Assembly (NCBI RefSeq): GCF_036195325.1 | Contig: NZ_CP108101.1 | Location: 6,324,001 to 6,388,000, forward strand | Length of the DNA stretch: 64,000 nt | Reading direction: 5' to 3' | Source: Streptomyces sp. NBC_00234 | GTDB taxonomy: Bacteria; Actinomycetota; Actinomycetes; Streptomycetales; Streptomycetaceae | In this document: positions 34,877-43,077 of the stretch, piece by piece | Layout of the letters: each line of letters opens with the position of its first letter | Numbering within the stretch: position 1 is the first letter of the stretch | Translations under genes and position numbers: made by a program | Notes under the pieces: model-generated | The model's database searches: none | What the model saw: only the letters and a program-made list of their open reading frames with translations | What the model was told of the DNA's origin: nothing

Positions 34877-36175
34877 TCACTTCCCCACGAGGGCGGCACG
34901 GGCCGCTCGGACCAGTCGTACGGAGCGGCGGGGCGGTCGGGGATCGACCTGGTCCTGCCACCAGCGGGTCAGCCGCCGCCGGGCCGCGCCGTCCGAGGGC
35001 AGTCCGTCGATCAGCAGCTGTTCCGCGAAGTCCACCGCGTCGCGACGGTACCCGTCGGACATGGGGTGGGTCCTGGCGTAGGCGAGGAAGGCGCGGCGGT
35101 AGCCGTCGCCGAGGATCTCCGGGAGTTCCGGGGCCACCTTCGCGACGACACCGGCCCGCTTGGCGGCCAGGGCCCGGCTCTGCACCCCGAGCCGCCGGTG
35201 GTCGAAGCCCTCCGGGGCGGGGGTGCCGGCGACGAGGGCCGAGAGCAGGGCGGTCTGTGCCACGGCGCTGCGGTCCCGCGCGGCCTCCGTCGCGGACGAG
35301 GTCCGTTCGGGGCGTACGGCCCCGGTGCGTACCCGGCCGCCCGGGGAGGCGGCCCTGGCGGTCACCAGGGTCGTGCGGATCGTGGTCAGTTCGTCCGCCA
35401 GCTCGGCGGCCGGCGGGAAGTCGTCGTCGCGCTCCAGCAGCACTCCCGGCGGGTCGACCCGGGAGCGCAGCTCGGCGAGGACGTCCAGCACGGGCTGCGT
35501 CACGGGGTGCGCGTGCGTGTCGTGCCAGACGCCGTCCTTCTGGACGCCGCCCGCCACATGGACGTACGCGATGGCCTCGACCGGCAGCTCGTCGAGCGCC
35601 GTCGCCGGGTCCTCGCCGCGGTTGACGTGGTTGGTGTGCAGATTGGCGACGTCGATGAGCAGCCGGACCCCGGTGCGCTCGACGAGCTCCGCGAGGAACT
35701 GCCCCTCGGTCATCTGCTCGTCCGGCCAGGAGACCAGCGCGGCGATGTTCTCCAGGGCCAGGGGCACCGGCAGCGAGTCCTGCGCGATCCGTACGTTCTC
35801 GCACAGGACGTCCAGCGCGTCCCAGGTGCGGGGCACGGGCAGCAGATGGCCCGCTTCGAGCCTCGGCGACGCGGTGAGCGGCCCCCCGCCGCGTACGAAC
35901 GCGATGTGCTCCGTCACCAGCGGCGCACCGAGCAGGGTGGCCCGCGCCGCCAGGGCCGAGAGGCGGCCCGGGTCCGGCCGGTCCGCCCCGCCGAGCCCGA
36001 GCGAGACGCCGTGCGGCACGACCGTGACGCCGCGTTCCCTGAGCCGCATCAGCGCGTCCGGCGGATGGCCGGTGCAGATGTTCTCCGCGACCGCCTCGAC
36101 CCAGTCGATCCCGGGCAGCGCCGCCACGGCGTCGGCGATCTCCGGCCGCCAGCCGATCCCGATTCCCAGCTTCAT
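34877..36175 (-). CDS. DUF692/MNIO multinuclear-iron enzyme fused to a partner-like helical domain
   Basis: 432 residues with AGGGGGA before the ATG. Residues 1-275 are a DUF692 TIM barrel with the expected metal-binding positions: His55 (PHGVSL), Glu89-His90 (TEHIAF), Glu142-Asn143 (LEN), Asp175 and Asn178 (DVAN), His206 (HVAGG), Asp219 and His221 (DTH), and Glu248 (LLERDD). Characterised relatives (MbnB, TglH, BufB) oxidise cysteines in precursor peptides. Residues about 285-432 form a helical domain (LRALPEILG-like GDGYRRAFLAYARTHP, RRDAVDFAEQLL) resembling the separate DUF2063-type partner proteins that deliver substrate. It lies directly upstream of the Cys-tailed gene. Confidence 0.88.
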   Translation of the reverse strand: MKLGIGIGWRPEIADAVAALPGIDWVEAVAENICTGHPPDALMRLRERGVTVVPHGVSLGLGGADRPDPGRLSALAARATLLGAPLVTEHIAFVRGGGPLTASPRLEAGHLLPVPRTWDALDVLCENVRIAQDSLPVPLALENIAALVSWPDEQMTEGQFLAELVERTGVRLLIDVANLHTNHVNRGEDPATALDELPVEAIAYVHVAGGVQKDGVWHDTHAHPVTQPVLDVLAELRSRVDPPGVLLERDDDFPPAAELADELTTIRTTLVTARAASPGGRVRTGAVRPERTSSATEAARDRSAVAQTALLSALVAGTPAPEGFDHRRLGVQSRALAAKRAGVVAKVAPELPEILGDGYRRAFLAYARTHPMSDGYRRDAVDFAEQLLIDGLPSDGAARRRLTRWWQDQVDPRPPRRSVRLVRAARAALVGK

Positions 36176-36284
36176 GTGTGTCCCCCTCGGTCCGCTCTGC
36201 AGGGGTGATGGCCCCGGCGGGCGGTCGTGAATCCGAACAGGGGGACGTTCAGAGCTTGATTTGAGGTTCCCCGCGTGCCCCCTG

Positions 36285-37031
36285 TCAGGGCATCGGCATC
36301 ATTGTGGGGGGTACCGGACGTGAGGTGAACGACTGGTCCCCGGTCGGCGTGACCGGCACCGGAACCTGCGGCACCGCGCCGCCGGACGACACGGGCGGTC
36401 CCGAGGGAGTGGCCGTCGAGGAGCCCGCGGCCTCGCGTGCCAGGCCGTCGAAGTCGACGAAGCCGGTGCCCTCCAGCATGGTGATGTGATCGAGCACCGT
36501 CTGGTTGGCGTCCGAGGCCAGCTGCCGTATCAGCGAGTTGCGGGTGGTGTGCCGCACCTGGGCGATCAGCGCGAAGACCTTCCCGTGCGCGGCCCGCAGC
36601 AGATTGGCGAACTTCCGCTCGTACTCCTCGCCGCTCGCCGCCGTGAGCTCCCGCAGCCAGCCCTGCTGCTGCTCGGTGGGCTGGTTCGGCAGTTCCATCC
36701 CGAGCTTCGCCGCCACGTCCCGGGCCCTCCGGTCCAGATCCGTGTGGCCCACCACGAGGTGGTCCCCGGCGGCCTTCGTCGCCTCGCTCGGGGCCCGCTG
36801 GATCGCCTGCTGCCCGGCGGGCAGCTCCCACAGCCCGGCGAGCCGCACCTTGACCAGGAACTCCCGGTCGGTCGCGGAGAGCGGGCCCCACTGGGTGGCG
36901 ACGCTCGACGCGTTGAGATTCGCCTCGCCGGTGCCCGAGCGGTCGGCGTACGACCAGACGGGGAAGGCGAGCGCGCCGAGCGTGGCGACAAGTGCCGCGA
37001 TGATGAGGGCCGTTCCGTTGATGCGTCGCAA
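36285..37031 (-). CDS. DUF4142 domain exported or membrane-anchored protein
   Basis: About 248 residues if it starts at the TTG at 37031 (LRRINGTALI), which has GGGAG 8 bp upstream; a TTG at 37079 would add 16 residues. One N-terminal hydrophobic segment (TALIIAALVATLGALAFPV) acts as signal or anchor. The DUF4142 four-helix ferritin-like region spans about 55-190 (SATDREFLVKVRLAGLWE, HLVVGHTDLDRRARDVAAKL), and a Pro/Thr/Ser-rich tail ends the protein. The family is common in envelope proteins with no firm function. It is upstream of the DUF692 gene by 109 bp and may not be co-transcribed. Confidence 0.78.
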   Translation of the reverse strand: MRRINGTALIIAALVATLGALAFPVWSYADRSGTGEANLNASSVATQWGPLSATDREFLVKVRLAGLWELPAGQQAIQRAPSEATKAAGDHLVVGHTDLDRRARDVAAKLGMELPNQPTEQQQGWLRELTAASGEEYERKFANLLRAAHGKVFALIAQVRHTTRNSLIRQLASDANQTVLDHITMLEGTGFVDFDGLAREAAGSSTATPSGPPVSSGGAVPQVPVPVTPTGDQSFTSRPVPPTMMPMP

Positions 37032-37161
37032 CAAGATGTCTCCCGGGCCGATGCGTGACAGCGTCGAATCAACCGCCAACTGATTCGCCGTGCAGGCTAC
37101 TTGGCGGTAATGCCGGTACGGCAGTATCGGGAGGTACGTAAGTGTGCGCAGGGATGTTCAG

Positions 37162-37920
37162 TCAGCGGCGCAGTGCGGGATGGTCGGCGACCACCGTGCA
37201 GGACCCCGGCGCGATCTCGGTGAACCCGGCGTCACGCACCACCGGCAGTCCGCTCAGGGTGAGTTCCCGCCAGCGGGCCGCGTCCGGAGTGGCGACCGAG
37301 AGCGGGAAACCGGCCTCGCGCCACGCCTTGCGCTCCGTCTCCGACAGCTCCCACCAGGCGAGCTGGGCGCCGTGCCCGGCCTGGGCCATGGTCTTGCCGG
37401 CGGACATGTCCAGGTCGGGGTTGAGCCAGAGCACCGGGCCGGCCGGATCGGGCGCGGCCGGCGGCTCGGGGTCGTCCAGGTCCGTGCCCGACACCTGGAG
37501 TTTGGCCAGTTCCTTGGGCCAGCCGTCCAGGGGCACCGGCGGGAACACCCGCACCTCGGCGCTGTCGCCCGTGACCGTGATCCCGGGCAGCGCGGACGCC
37601 TTGCGCCACTCCGCGCCGCGTGCCCGGCGCACCACCTTGCGGATCCGGGCGTCCTGCCAGTCCCGCATGACCCGGGCCCACTCGCCCTCGTCGAGCGAGC
37701 GTTCGTCGGAGAGGATCGTGAGCACCGCACGGGCGGCGGTCCGCAGGGCGTCGGTACGGGCCGGGGGCGCCGTCTTCTCGATGTGCACCACCAACGGCAG
37801 GACGTACTGCGGTGCCTCGTCGCGGTCGGTCGGCTCCGTACGGAACGGACTGTCCACGGGAAGGGGCACGGCCCCGGACGCGGCGGGGGACTCGGATGCG
37901 GGGATGTCGTTGCTGCTCAC
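37162..37920 (-). CDS. Peptidyl-tRNA hydrolase PTH2-like protein
   Basis: 252 residues from GTG 37920. The C-terminal half has the PTH2 signature DLDMSAGKTMAQAGHGAQLA near residue 170, with the Lys and His used by archaeal/eukaryotic-type peptidyl-tRNA hydrolases. About 110 additional residues precede it and look like a separate alpha/beta domain (PQYVLPLVVHIEKTAPPAR). The usual bacterial Pth is elsewhere, so the role here is uncertain. It is divergent from the AIM24 gene (71-bp gap). Confidence 0.8.
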   Translation of the reverse strand: MSSNDIPASESPAASGAVPLPVDSPFRTEPTDRDEAPQYVLPLVVHIEKTAPPARTDALRTAARAVLTILSDERSLDEGEWARVMRDWQDARIRKVVRRARGAEWRKASALPGITVTGDSAEVRVFPPVPLDGWPKELAKLQVSGTDLDDPEPPAAPDPAGPVLWLNPDLDMSAGKTMAQAGHGAQLAWWELSETERKAWREAGFPLSVATPDAARWRELTLSGLPVVRDAGFTEIAPGSCTVVADHPALRR

Positions 37921-37991
37921 CCGCCCAGTCTGCCAGGCGCCCGGAAAACGCTTCTTGGCGGAACGAAACGCTCCGGGTGAGGATGCACGGC

Positions 37992-38669
37992 ATGAAGAGC
38001 GATCTTTTCTCCAGCGAGCACATGGTCCAGCAGGCGACCGTCCCCGGCATGACCCTGCAGAACAGCAAGTCCATCAAGTACGCGGTCAACGGTGAGATGC
38101 ACGCGCGCCAGGGCTCGATGATCGCCTTCCGCGGCAGTCTCCAGTTCGAGCGCAAGGGCCAGGGCATCGGCGGCATGCTCAAGCGCGCGGTCACCGGCGA
38201 GGGACTGGCGCTCATGGCGGTCCGCGGCCAGGGCGAGGCGTGGTTCGCCCACGAGGCGGCGAGCTGTTTCATCGTGGAGATGGAGCAGGGCGACGTCCTG
38301 ACCGTCAACGGCCGCAACGTCCTCTGTTTCGACGCGACCCTCTCGTACGAGATCAAGACCGTGAAGGGCGCCGGAATGACCGGCGGCGGCCTCTTCAACA
38401 GCGTCTTCAGCGGATACGGCAAGCTCGGACTCATATGTGAGGGGCAGCCGCTGGTGATCCCCGTCACGGCGCAGCAGCCGGTGTACGTCGACACGGACGC
38501 GGTCGTCGGCTGGAGCGAGCAGCTCACGACGTCCCTGCACCGCTCGCAGAGCTTCGGCTCGATGGTGCGCGGCGGCTCGGGCGAGGCCGTCCAACTGATG
38601 CTCCAGGGCGAGGGGTTCGTCATCGTGCGGCCGAGCGAGGCCAAGCCCGAGAAGGCGTCGTCCAGCTGA
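37992..38669 (+). CDS. AIM24 family protein
   Basis: 225 residues from ATG 37992 (MKSDLFSSEHMVQQ); ATG 37983 is three codons upstream. It is a TraT/AIM24-type beta-sandwich (formerly DUF124) with repeated strands such as NGEMHARQGSMIAFRGSLQFE and ADAVVGWSEQL. GAGMTGGGLFNSVFSGYG, the Gly-rich stretch of the family, is near residue 135. There is no signal peptide. Bacterial AIM24 proteins have no settled biochemical role. The stop TGA overlaps the probable start of the next gene. Confidence 0.87.
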   Translation: MKSDLFSSEHMVQQATVPGMTLQNSKSIKYAVNGEMHARQGSMIAFRGSLQFERKGQGIGGMLKRAVTGEGLALMAVRGQGEAWFAHEAASCFIVEMEQGDVLTVNGRNVLCFDATLSYEIKTVKGAGMTGGGLFNSVFSGYGKLGLICEGQPLVIPVTAQQPVYVDTDAVVGWSEQLTTSLHRSQSFGSMVRGGSGEAVQLMLQGEGFVIVRPSEAKPEKASSS

Positions 38670-38680
38670 ATCTGCGAGGA

Positions 38681-39577
38681 GTGGGCCGCCGGTACGGCCT
38701 CGGCGGCCCCTGGGTCCTGCGCGGGGTCGATCTCGACCTGCCCGCGGGGGCCCTGGTCCGGATCGAGGGGGCCAACGGCACCGGGAAATCAACCCTGTTG
38801 CGTCTGCTCGCGGGGATCGAGGCGCCGAGCGAGGGGCGGATCACCGGCCGGGTGCCGCGCACGTCGTACGTCCCCGAGCGCTTCCCGGTGGACCTGCCGT
38901 TCGGTGCGGCCGACTACCTCGTCCACCTCGGCCGCGTCCAGGGCCTGCGCACCGCCGAGGCGCGCAGGAGTGCCGAGGCGTGGCTCGTGCGGTTCGGGGC
39001 GGCCGAGTACGCCCGGACGCCCTTGGCGGAGCTCTCCAAGGGCACCAGCCAGAAGGTGGCCGTCGCCCAGGCGCTCCTGGCCGCACCGGGGCTCCTCGTC
39101 CTGGACGAGGCATGGACCGGCCTGGACGCCGCGGCCCGCGAGGAACTGGACCGGGCCGTCGTCGAACGCGTCGCGGCCGGCGCCACCGTCGTCTTCGTCG
39201 ACCACGACCCGCGCCGCCTCGCAGGAGCGGCCGGCGCCGTCCACCGGGTCGAGGGTCACTCCGTGGTCCCGGTGCGCGAGCCCGCGGCGGACACCGTCGT
39301 ACGGCCCGAACCGCACATCCGCATCGAGGCCGAGGGCAGTCCGGGAGCAGCCCTGCCGCCCGGACTGCCGGGCGCACCCGCGCGGACGCCCGGGCCCGCC
39401 GGGACCCTGCACCTCACGGTCGGTGCCGCGCACTCGGACGATCTGCTGCGGGCGCTCCTCGCGGCCCGCCCGCCCTGGCACATCCGGCGGCTGTCGCCCG
39501 TGCCGGAGACCGGACGTACGGGAAGCACCCCCGAACCGTCCGCCGGTCGCTCCGCCCCAGGGCTCCGGAAGGACTGA
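38681..39577 (+). CDS. ABC transporter ATP-binding protein
   Basis: 298 residues from GTG 38681. The frame continues upstream to a CTG at 38666 that overlaps the AIM24 stop (CTGA) and would add LNLRG, a natural ABC N-terminus, so the true start may be CTG. Walker A is EGANGTGKSTLL near 30. The signature is degenerate, LSKGTSQK instead of LSGGQ. Walker B is LLVLDEAWTGLD. After about residue 200 a Pro/Arg-rich extension follows. It overlaps or nearly touches the membrane gene downstream, so the two form a simple exporter or ABC-2 system. Confidence 0.85.
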   Translation: MGRRYGLGGPWVLRGVDLDLPAGALVRIEGANGTGKSTLLRLLAGIEAPSEGRITGRVPRTSYVPERFPVDLPFGAADYLVHLGRVQGLRTAEARRSAEAWLVRFGAAEYARTPLAELSKGTSQKVAVAQALLAAPGLLVLDEAWTGLDAAAREELDRAVVERVAAGATVVFVDHDPRRLAGAAGAVHRVEGHSVVPVREPAADTVVRPEPHIRIEAEGSPGAALPPGLPGAPARTPGPAGTLHLTVGAAHSDDLLRALLAARPPWHIRRLSPVPETGRTGSTPEPSAGRSAPGLRKD

Positions 39578-39578
39578 C

Positions 39579-40247
39579 ATGACCGCCCTGCTCCGGTACC
39601 AGACCGCCCTGCTCCTGCGCTCGCAGCGCTGGCTCGCCCCCGTCCTCCTGTACGCGGCGTTCCTCGGCGTCGGCGTCCGGTCGGGGCAGCCCGTGCTGGA
39701 CTCGCTCGGCTACGCCGCAGCCGCTCTGCTGCCCGTCGCCGCCTGGCTCGTCCGGCTCTGTGTCACCCAGGAACCGCCCGCCGCCCGGACCGTCGCCGCG
39801 GCCGTCGCGGGACCGCGAAGGCTCCATCTCGCCACGCTCCTCGCGGCCTTCGGATGCGCGGCGGCCCTGGGCGCCGCGGCCACCGCGCTCGTGCTGCTGG
39901 TCAGCAGCCCCGTCGGCAACGACCGCACGGCCGCCGTCCCCGTGGCCGGGGCAGCATGGGCCGGACTCCTCGCCGCCCTCTGCTGCGCCCTGGTGGGCAC
40001 GGCCGTCGGGGCCCTCTGCGCCAGGCCGCTGCTGCTCGCCCGCGGCTGGTCCGTCGCCGCCACCGTGCTCGGCTGCCTGCTCGCCCTGGTCGCCGCCGGC
40101 TCACCGGCGAGGTACGCGGTGACCGCGCTGGTCTCCGGTTCGCGGACCGGGGCGGTCGACGTGCCCGTCCTGCCGCTGCTCGCCGCCGTGGTCCTCGCCG
40201 CCGGGGCCGCCGCCCTTGCCGCCTGCCTCGTTCCACGGCGCGGGTGA
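39579..40247 (+). CDS. ABC exporter membrane component (putative)
   Basis: 222 residues, almost entirely hydrophobic, with six probable membrane helices (for example YAAAALLPVAAWLVRL and LPLLAAVVLAAGAAALA). The ATG is 1 bp after the ATPase stop, so the gene is coupled to it. No family signature is recognisable beyond ABC-2-like topology. Substrate unknown. Confidence 0.78.
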   Translation: MTALLRYQTALLLRSQRWLAPVLLYAAFLGVGVRSGQPVLDSLGYAAAALLPVAAWLVRLCVTQEPPAARTVAAAVAGPRRLHLATLLAAFGCAAALGAAATALVLLVSSPVGNDRTAAVPVAGAAWAGLLAALCCALVGTAVGALCARPLLLARGWSVAATVLGCLLALVAAGSPARYAVTALVSGSRTGAVDVPVLPLLAAVVLAAGAAALAACLVPRRG

Positions 40248-40261
40248 GTAGGCTCGTACGC

Positions 40262-40450
40262 ATGGACGATTCGTACTGCGAGCCTCCTGCGCCGCCCAAG
40301 CCCGTGGTCACCGGCGCGGACGTGGGCCCTCCGTTCGCCGAATGCGTACTGTGCCGCAAGCCGACCGAGTATCCCGAGTCGGCCAAGGGCATCACCCTGT
40401 GCCCGGTGTGCGAGTGGCAGGAAGCGAGCCGCAGGGCCTGCTCCGGCTGA
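40262..40450 (+). CDS. Small zinc-ribbon protein
   Basis: 62 residues from ATG 40262. Two CxxC knuckles, CVLC (residues 28-31) and CPVC (47-50), make a treble-clef or zinc-ribbon likely. The rest is a Pro-rich N-terminus and a short basic tail. It lies 14 bp after the membrane gene and ends in a small hairpin shared with the converging deacetylase gene. Function unknown; I trust it as a gene because of codon bias, spacing and the paired cysteines. Confidence 0.7.
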   Translation: MDDSYCEPPAPPKPVVTGADVGPPFAECVLCRKPTEYPESAKGITLCPVCEWQEASRRACSG

Positions 40451-40468
40451 GCCGCCGGGCGCTCAGCC
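40445..40468. terminator. Small hairpin between the zinc-ribbon and deacetylase genes
   Basis: GGCTGAGC (40445-40452) pairs with GCTCAGCC (40461-40468) across 8 nt. It overlaps the stop codons of both convergent genes. Confidence 0.5.
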
Positions 40469-41398
40469 CCGCATCAGCTCGGAGACCTTCACGAAGCGGT
40501 AGCCGCGCCTGCGCAGCTCCGGCACGACCCGCCGCACCGCTTCGGCGGTCACGGGCGCGGCGCTGCGCGTGCAGTGCATGACCACGAGCGATCCCGGCGT
40601 CACCCCGTCCAGCACCTGTTCCGCCACCGCGTCCGCGTCCTTCGCGAACGCGTCACCGCTGACGACGTCCCACTGCACAGCCGTCACCTTCTCCGACGCC
40701 AGGGTGCGCAGCGCCGCGTCGTCGTAGCAGCCGCCGGGGAAGCGGAAGTACGGGACGACGTTGCGCGCCCCCGCCTTCCGGAACGCGGCGAAGGCCCGGC
40801 GCACGTCGTCGCGCATGTCCGCCTCCTCGACGACCGGCAGGCCGTAGCAGGGGGACGTGAAGGCGTAGTGGCGGTACGAGTGGTTGGCGATCTCGAACAG
40901 CGGATCGGTGCCGATGGACCTTGTCTGCGCCGGATACTCCTGCGCCCACCGGCCCGTCATGAAGACCGTCGAGGGGACCTTCAGCCGGCGCAGCAGCGCG
41001 ATCAGTTCCGGGTTGTCGAAGTGTTCGCCCGAGGCGGCGCGCGCCCCCTGATCCGCGGTCATGTCCGCGTCGAAGGTCAGCGCCACCACCTTGCCGTGGG
41101 TCCCGGCGCCTGCCGTCCCTGCGCGCGGGCCGCGCAGGAAGACCGGGGTCAGTCCGGCGGGTCCCGGTGCCATGGTGGGCGGCTTCCGTCCGGCGGGCGG
41201 TGACGCGAGCGCGCCGGCCGGAGCGGAAGGGGCCGCCGGGGAGCGCGAGGGGGTCGCCGGGGAGTGCGAGGGGGCGTGTGCCGCGGTCCGGGGGCCGTCG
41301 GTACGCGGGCCCTCCGAGCTTCCGCACCCGAGGAGGCCGCTTCCGAGTACCGCCCCCAAAACGGTCAGATTATTCATTTTCCGTACAAAATGGGTCAC
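40463..41398 (-). CDS. Polysaccharide deacetylase lipoprotein
   Basis: 311 residues from GTG 41398, chosen to give a short basic n-region before the lipobox GLLGC; GTG 41419 is also possible. A Pro/Ala/Ser linker leads to the NodB fold. Motif 1 reads ALTFDADMTADQG instead of the usual TFDDG. The metal His pair HSYRH, RFPGGCYDD and the HCTRSAAP motif with the late His are present. It should remove acetyl groups from a surface glycan or peptidoglycan outside the membrane. Confidence 0.87.
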   Translation of the reverse strand: MTHFVRKMNNLTVLGAVLGSGLLGCGSSEGPRTDGPRTAAHAPSHSPATPSRSPAAPSAPAGALASPPAGRKPPTMAPGPAGLTPVFLRGPRAGTAGAGTHGKVVALTFDADMTADQGARAASGEHFDNPELIALLRRLKVPSTVFMTGRWAQEYPAQTRSIGTDPLFEIANHSYRHYAFTSPCYGLPVVEEADMRDDVRRAFAAFRKAGARNVVPYFRFPGGCYDDAALRTLASEKVTAVQWDVVSGDAFAKDADAVAEQVLDGVTPGSLVVMHCTRSAAPVTAEAVRRVVPELRRRGYRFVKVSELMRG

Positions 41399-41470
41399 TC
41401 TCGGAACGTAACCGATCACTCTGCGGAGAGCCGCCCGGCGGCGCCCACGCGCTGCGGGCGACCCCCGGAT

Positions 41471-42931
41471 TCACTCCGCTGTCGACGCCTTGACGGCCCC
41501 CGCCTGTGCGGGAACGGCGGCCACGGGCGCCGCTGCGGCATCCGGCGCCGGCTCGGGTGCGTCCGGCACCCGCGCGGGGGAGTCGGTCACCGGCTCTGCG
41601 GCTGCGGGCTTCTCCCGGCCCCAGGAGGTGTGGTGGAACAGGAGGTTGAGCAGGAACGCGGCGAACGCGGCGCTCGTGATGCCGCTGCCCACCACGATCT
41701 GTGCCCAGGACGGGAAGCCGTCGTAGATGCCCTCGGAGACCTCCGGGAGCAGACCCACCCCGAGCGCCACGGCGGCGATCGTCATGTTGTGCCCCTGGTC
41801 GAGATCGACCCGGCGCAGCGTGTTCACGCCGACCATGGTGACCGTGGCGAACAGCACCAGGCCCGCCGCCCCGACCACCGGACCCGGCAGCGCGGCCACC
41901 AGTTCGCCGAGCCGGGGGATCAGGCCGAGGACGACCAGCATGCCGCCGGCCACCGCGGTGACGTAGCGGCTGGAGACCTTCGTCAGCCGGATGAGGCCGA
42001 TGTTCTGGGTGAAGACGGTGTCCATGAAGGAGTTCATCGTGCCGCCGAGGACACCGGAGAGACCGTCGGCGGCGAGCCCCCGGGCCAGGTCCTTGTCGGT
42101 GACGGGCCGTCCGGTGGACTCGCCCACCGCCATCATCGTGGCGGTCGACTCGGTGAAGATCACCAGCATCACGACGCACATGGAGATGACCGCCGACGGC
42201 GGGAACTCCGGGGCGCCGAAGTGGAACGGGGCCGCGAGGCCCACCCAGTCCGCCCCCGAGACCCCGGAGAAGTCCGTCAGGTCCAGCGGGATCGCCACCA
42301 GGGTGCCCAGGACGAGCGAGACCAGCACGCCGATCTGCCCGGCGAAGCCCCGGACGAAGCGGGCGAACAGCACGATGAACAGGATGACGCCCGCCGCCAG
42401 CGCGAGCCGGGTGGTCGACGCGTAGTCGGCCGCCTCCGGGTCGTTGCCGGTGATCAGCCCCGCGGCCACGCCGATCAGCGAGAGCCCGACGACCGTGATC
42501 ACCACACCGCTCACCAGCGGCGGGAAGAAGCGCACGAGCCGGGCGAACGGCACGGCTATCAGCAGTCCGAAGAGGCCGGCGGCGAGCATCGATCCGTAGA
42601 CCGCCTGCATGCCGTACTCGCCCGCGATCAGGATCATCGGGGTCACCGACGCGAAGGTCGCACCGGTCACGATCGGCAGCCTGATGCCGAAGACCTTCCC
42701 GATGCCGAGGCTCTGGATCAGCGTGATCAGACCGGCGACGAGGAGATCGGCGTTGATCAGCAGGCCGATGGTGGAGGTGGACAGCCCGGCCGCCGCACCG
42801 AAGACCAGCGGCACGGTGACACAGCCGGTGTACATGATCAGGACGTGCTGGAACCCGAAGACCGCCAGCTTCCCCAGGGGAGGCCGGCGGTCCACGGGAT
42901 GCGCGGCTCGAACCTGCGGTGAATCGTCCAT
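41471..42931 (-). CDS. Nucleobase:cation symporter-2 (uracil/xanthine permease family)
   Basis: 486 residues from ATG 42931 (MDDSPQVRAAHP) with GGAGGG 6 bp upstream. About 12-14 membrane segments. The NCS2 regions TGATFASVTPMILIA near TM3 and FTESTATMMAVGESTG near TM8 carry the conserved substrate-binding acidic and Gln/Ser positions, and GGTMNSFMDTVFTQNIGLI is the family signature of TM10. It resembles xanthine/uric-acid rather than uracil permeases (FTQNIGL). Substrate remains inferred. Confidence 0.9.
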   Translation of the reverse strand: MDDSPQVRAAHPVDRRPPLGKLAVFGFQHVLIMYTGCVTVPLVFGAAAGLSTSTIGLLINADLLVAGLITLIQSLGIGKVFGIRLPIVTGATFASVTPMILIAGEYGMQAVYGSMLAAGLFGLLIAVPFARLVRFFPPLVSGVVITVVGLSLIGVAAGLITGNDPEAADYASTTRLALAAGVILFIVLFARFVRGFAGQIGVLVSLVLGTLVAIPLDLTDFSGVSGADWVGLAAPFHFGAPEFPPSAVISMCVVMLVIFTESTATMMAVGESTGRPVTDKDLARGLAADGLSGVLGGTMNSFMDTVFTQNIGLIRLTKVSSRYVTAVAGGMLVVLGLIPRLGELVAALPGPVVGAAGLVLFATVTMVGVNTLRRVDLDQGHNMTIAAVALGVGLLPEVSEGIYDGFPSWAQIVVGSGITSAAFAAFLLNLLFHHTSWGREKPAAAEPVTDSPARVPDAPEPAPDAAAAPVAAVPAQAGAVKASTAE

Positions 42932-43024
42932 GACATGCCCTCCGGTGCTGGTCAGTCCAGTGGAGAGCATTGAGCCAGGCGTTCTTTGAGGGCGTGCGGC
43001 CGTGGGATTACGCCGCTGTTACGG

Positions 43025-43062
43025 GGGCCGGGGGCGGGATCATGTGGTCCCGCCCCCGGCCC
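43025..43062 (-). terminator. Terminator of the PhoX gene
   Basis: A perfect 15-bp stem (43025-43039 / 43048-43062) with an 8-nt loop starts 16 bp after the PhoX stop on the minus strand. Confidence 0.8.
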
Positions 43063-43077
43063 GCGCGGCTCAGCCGG

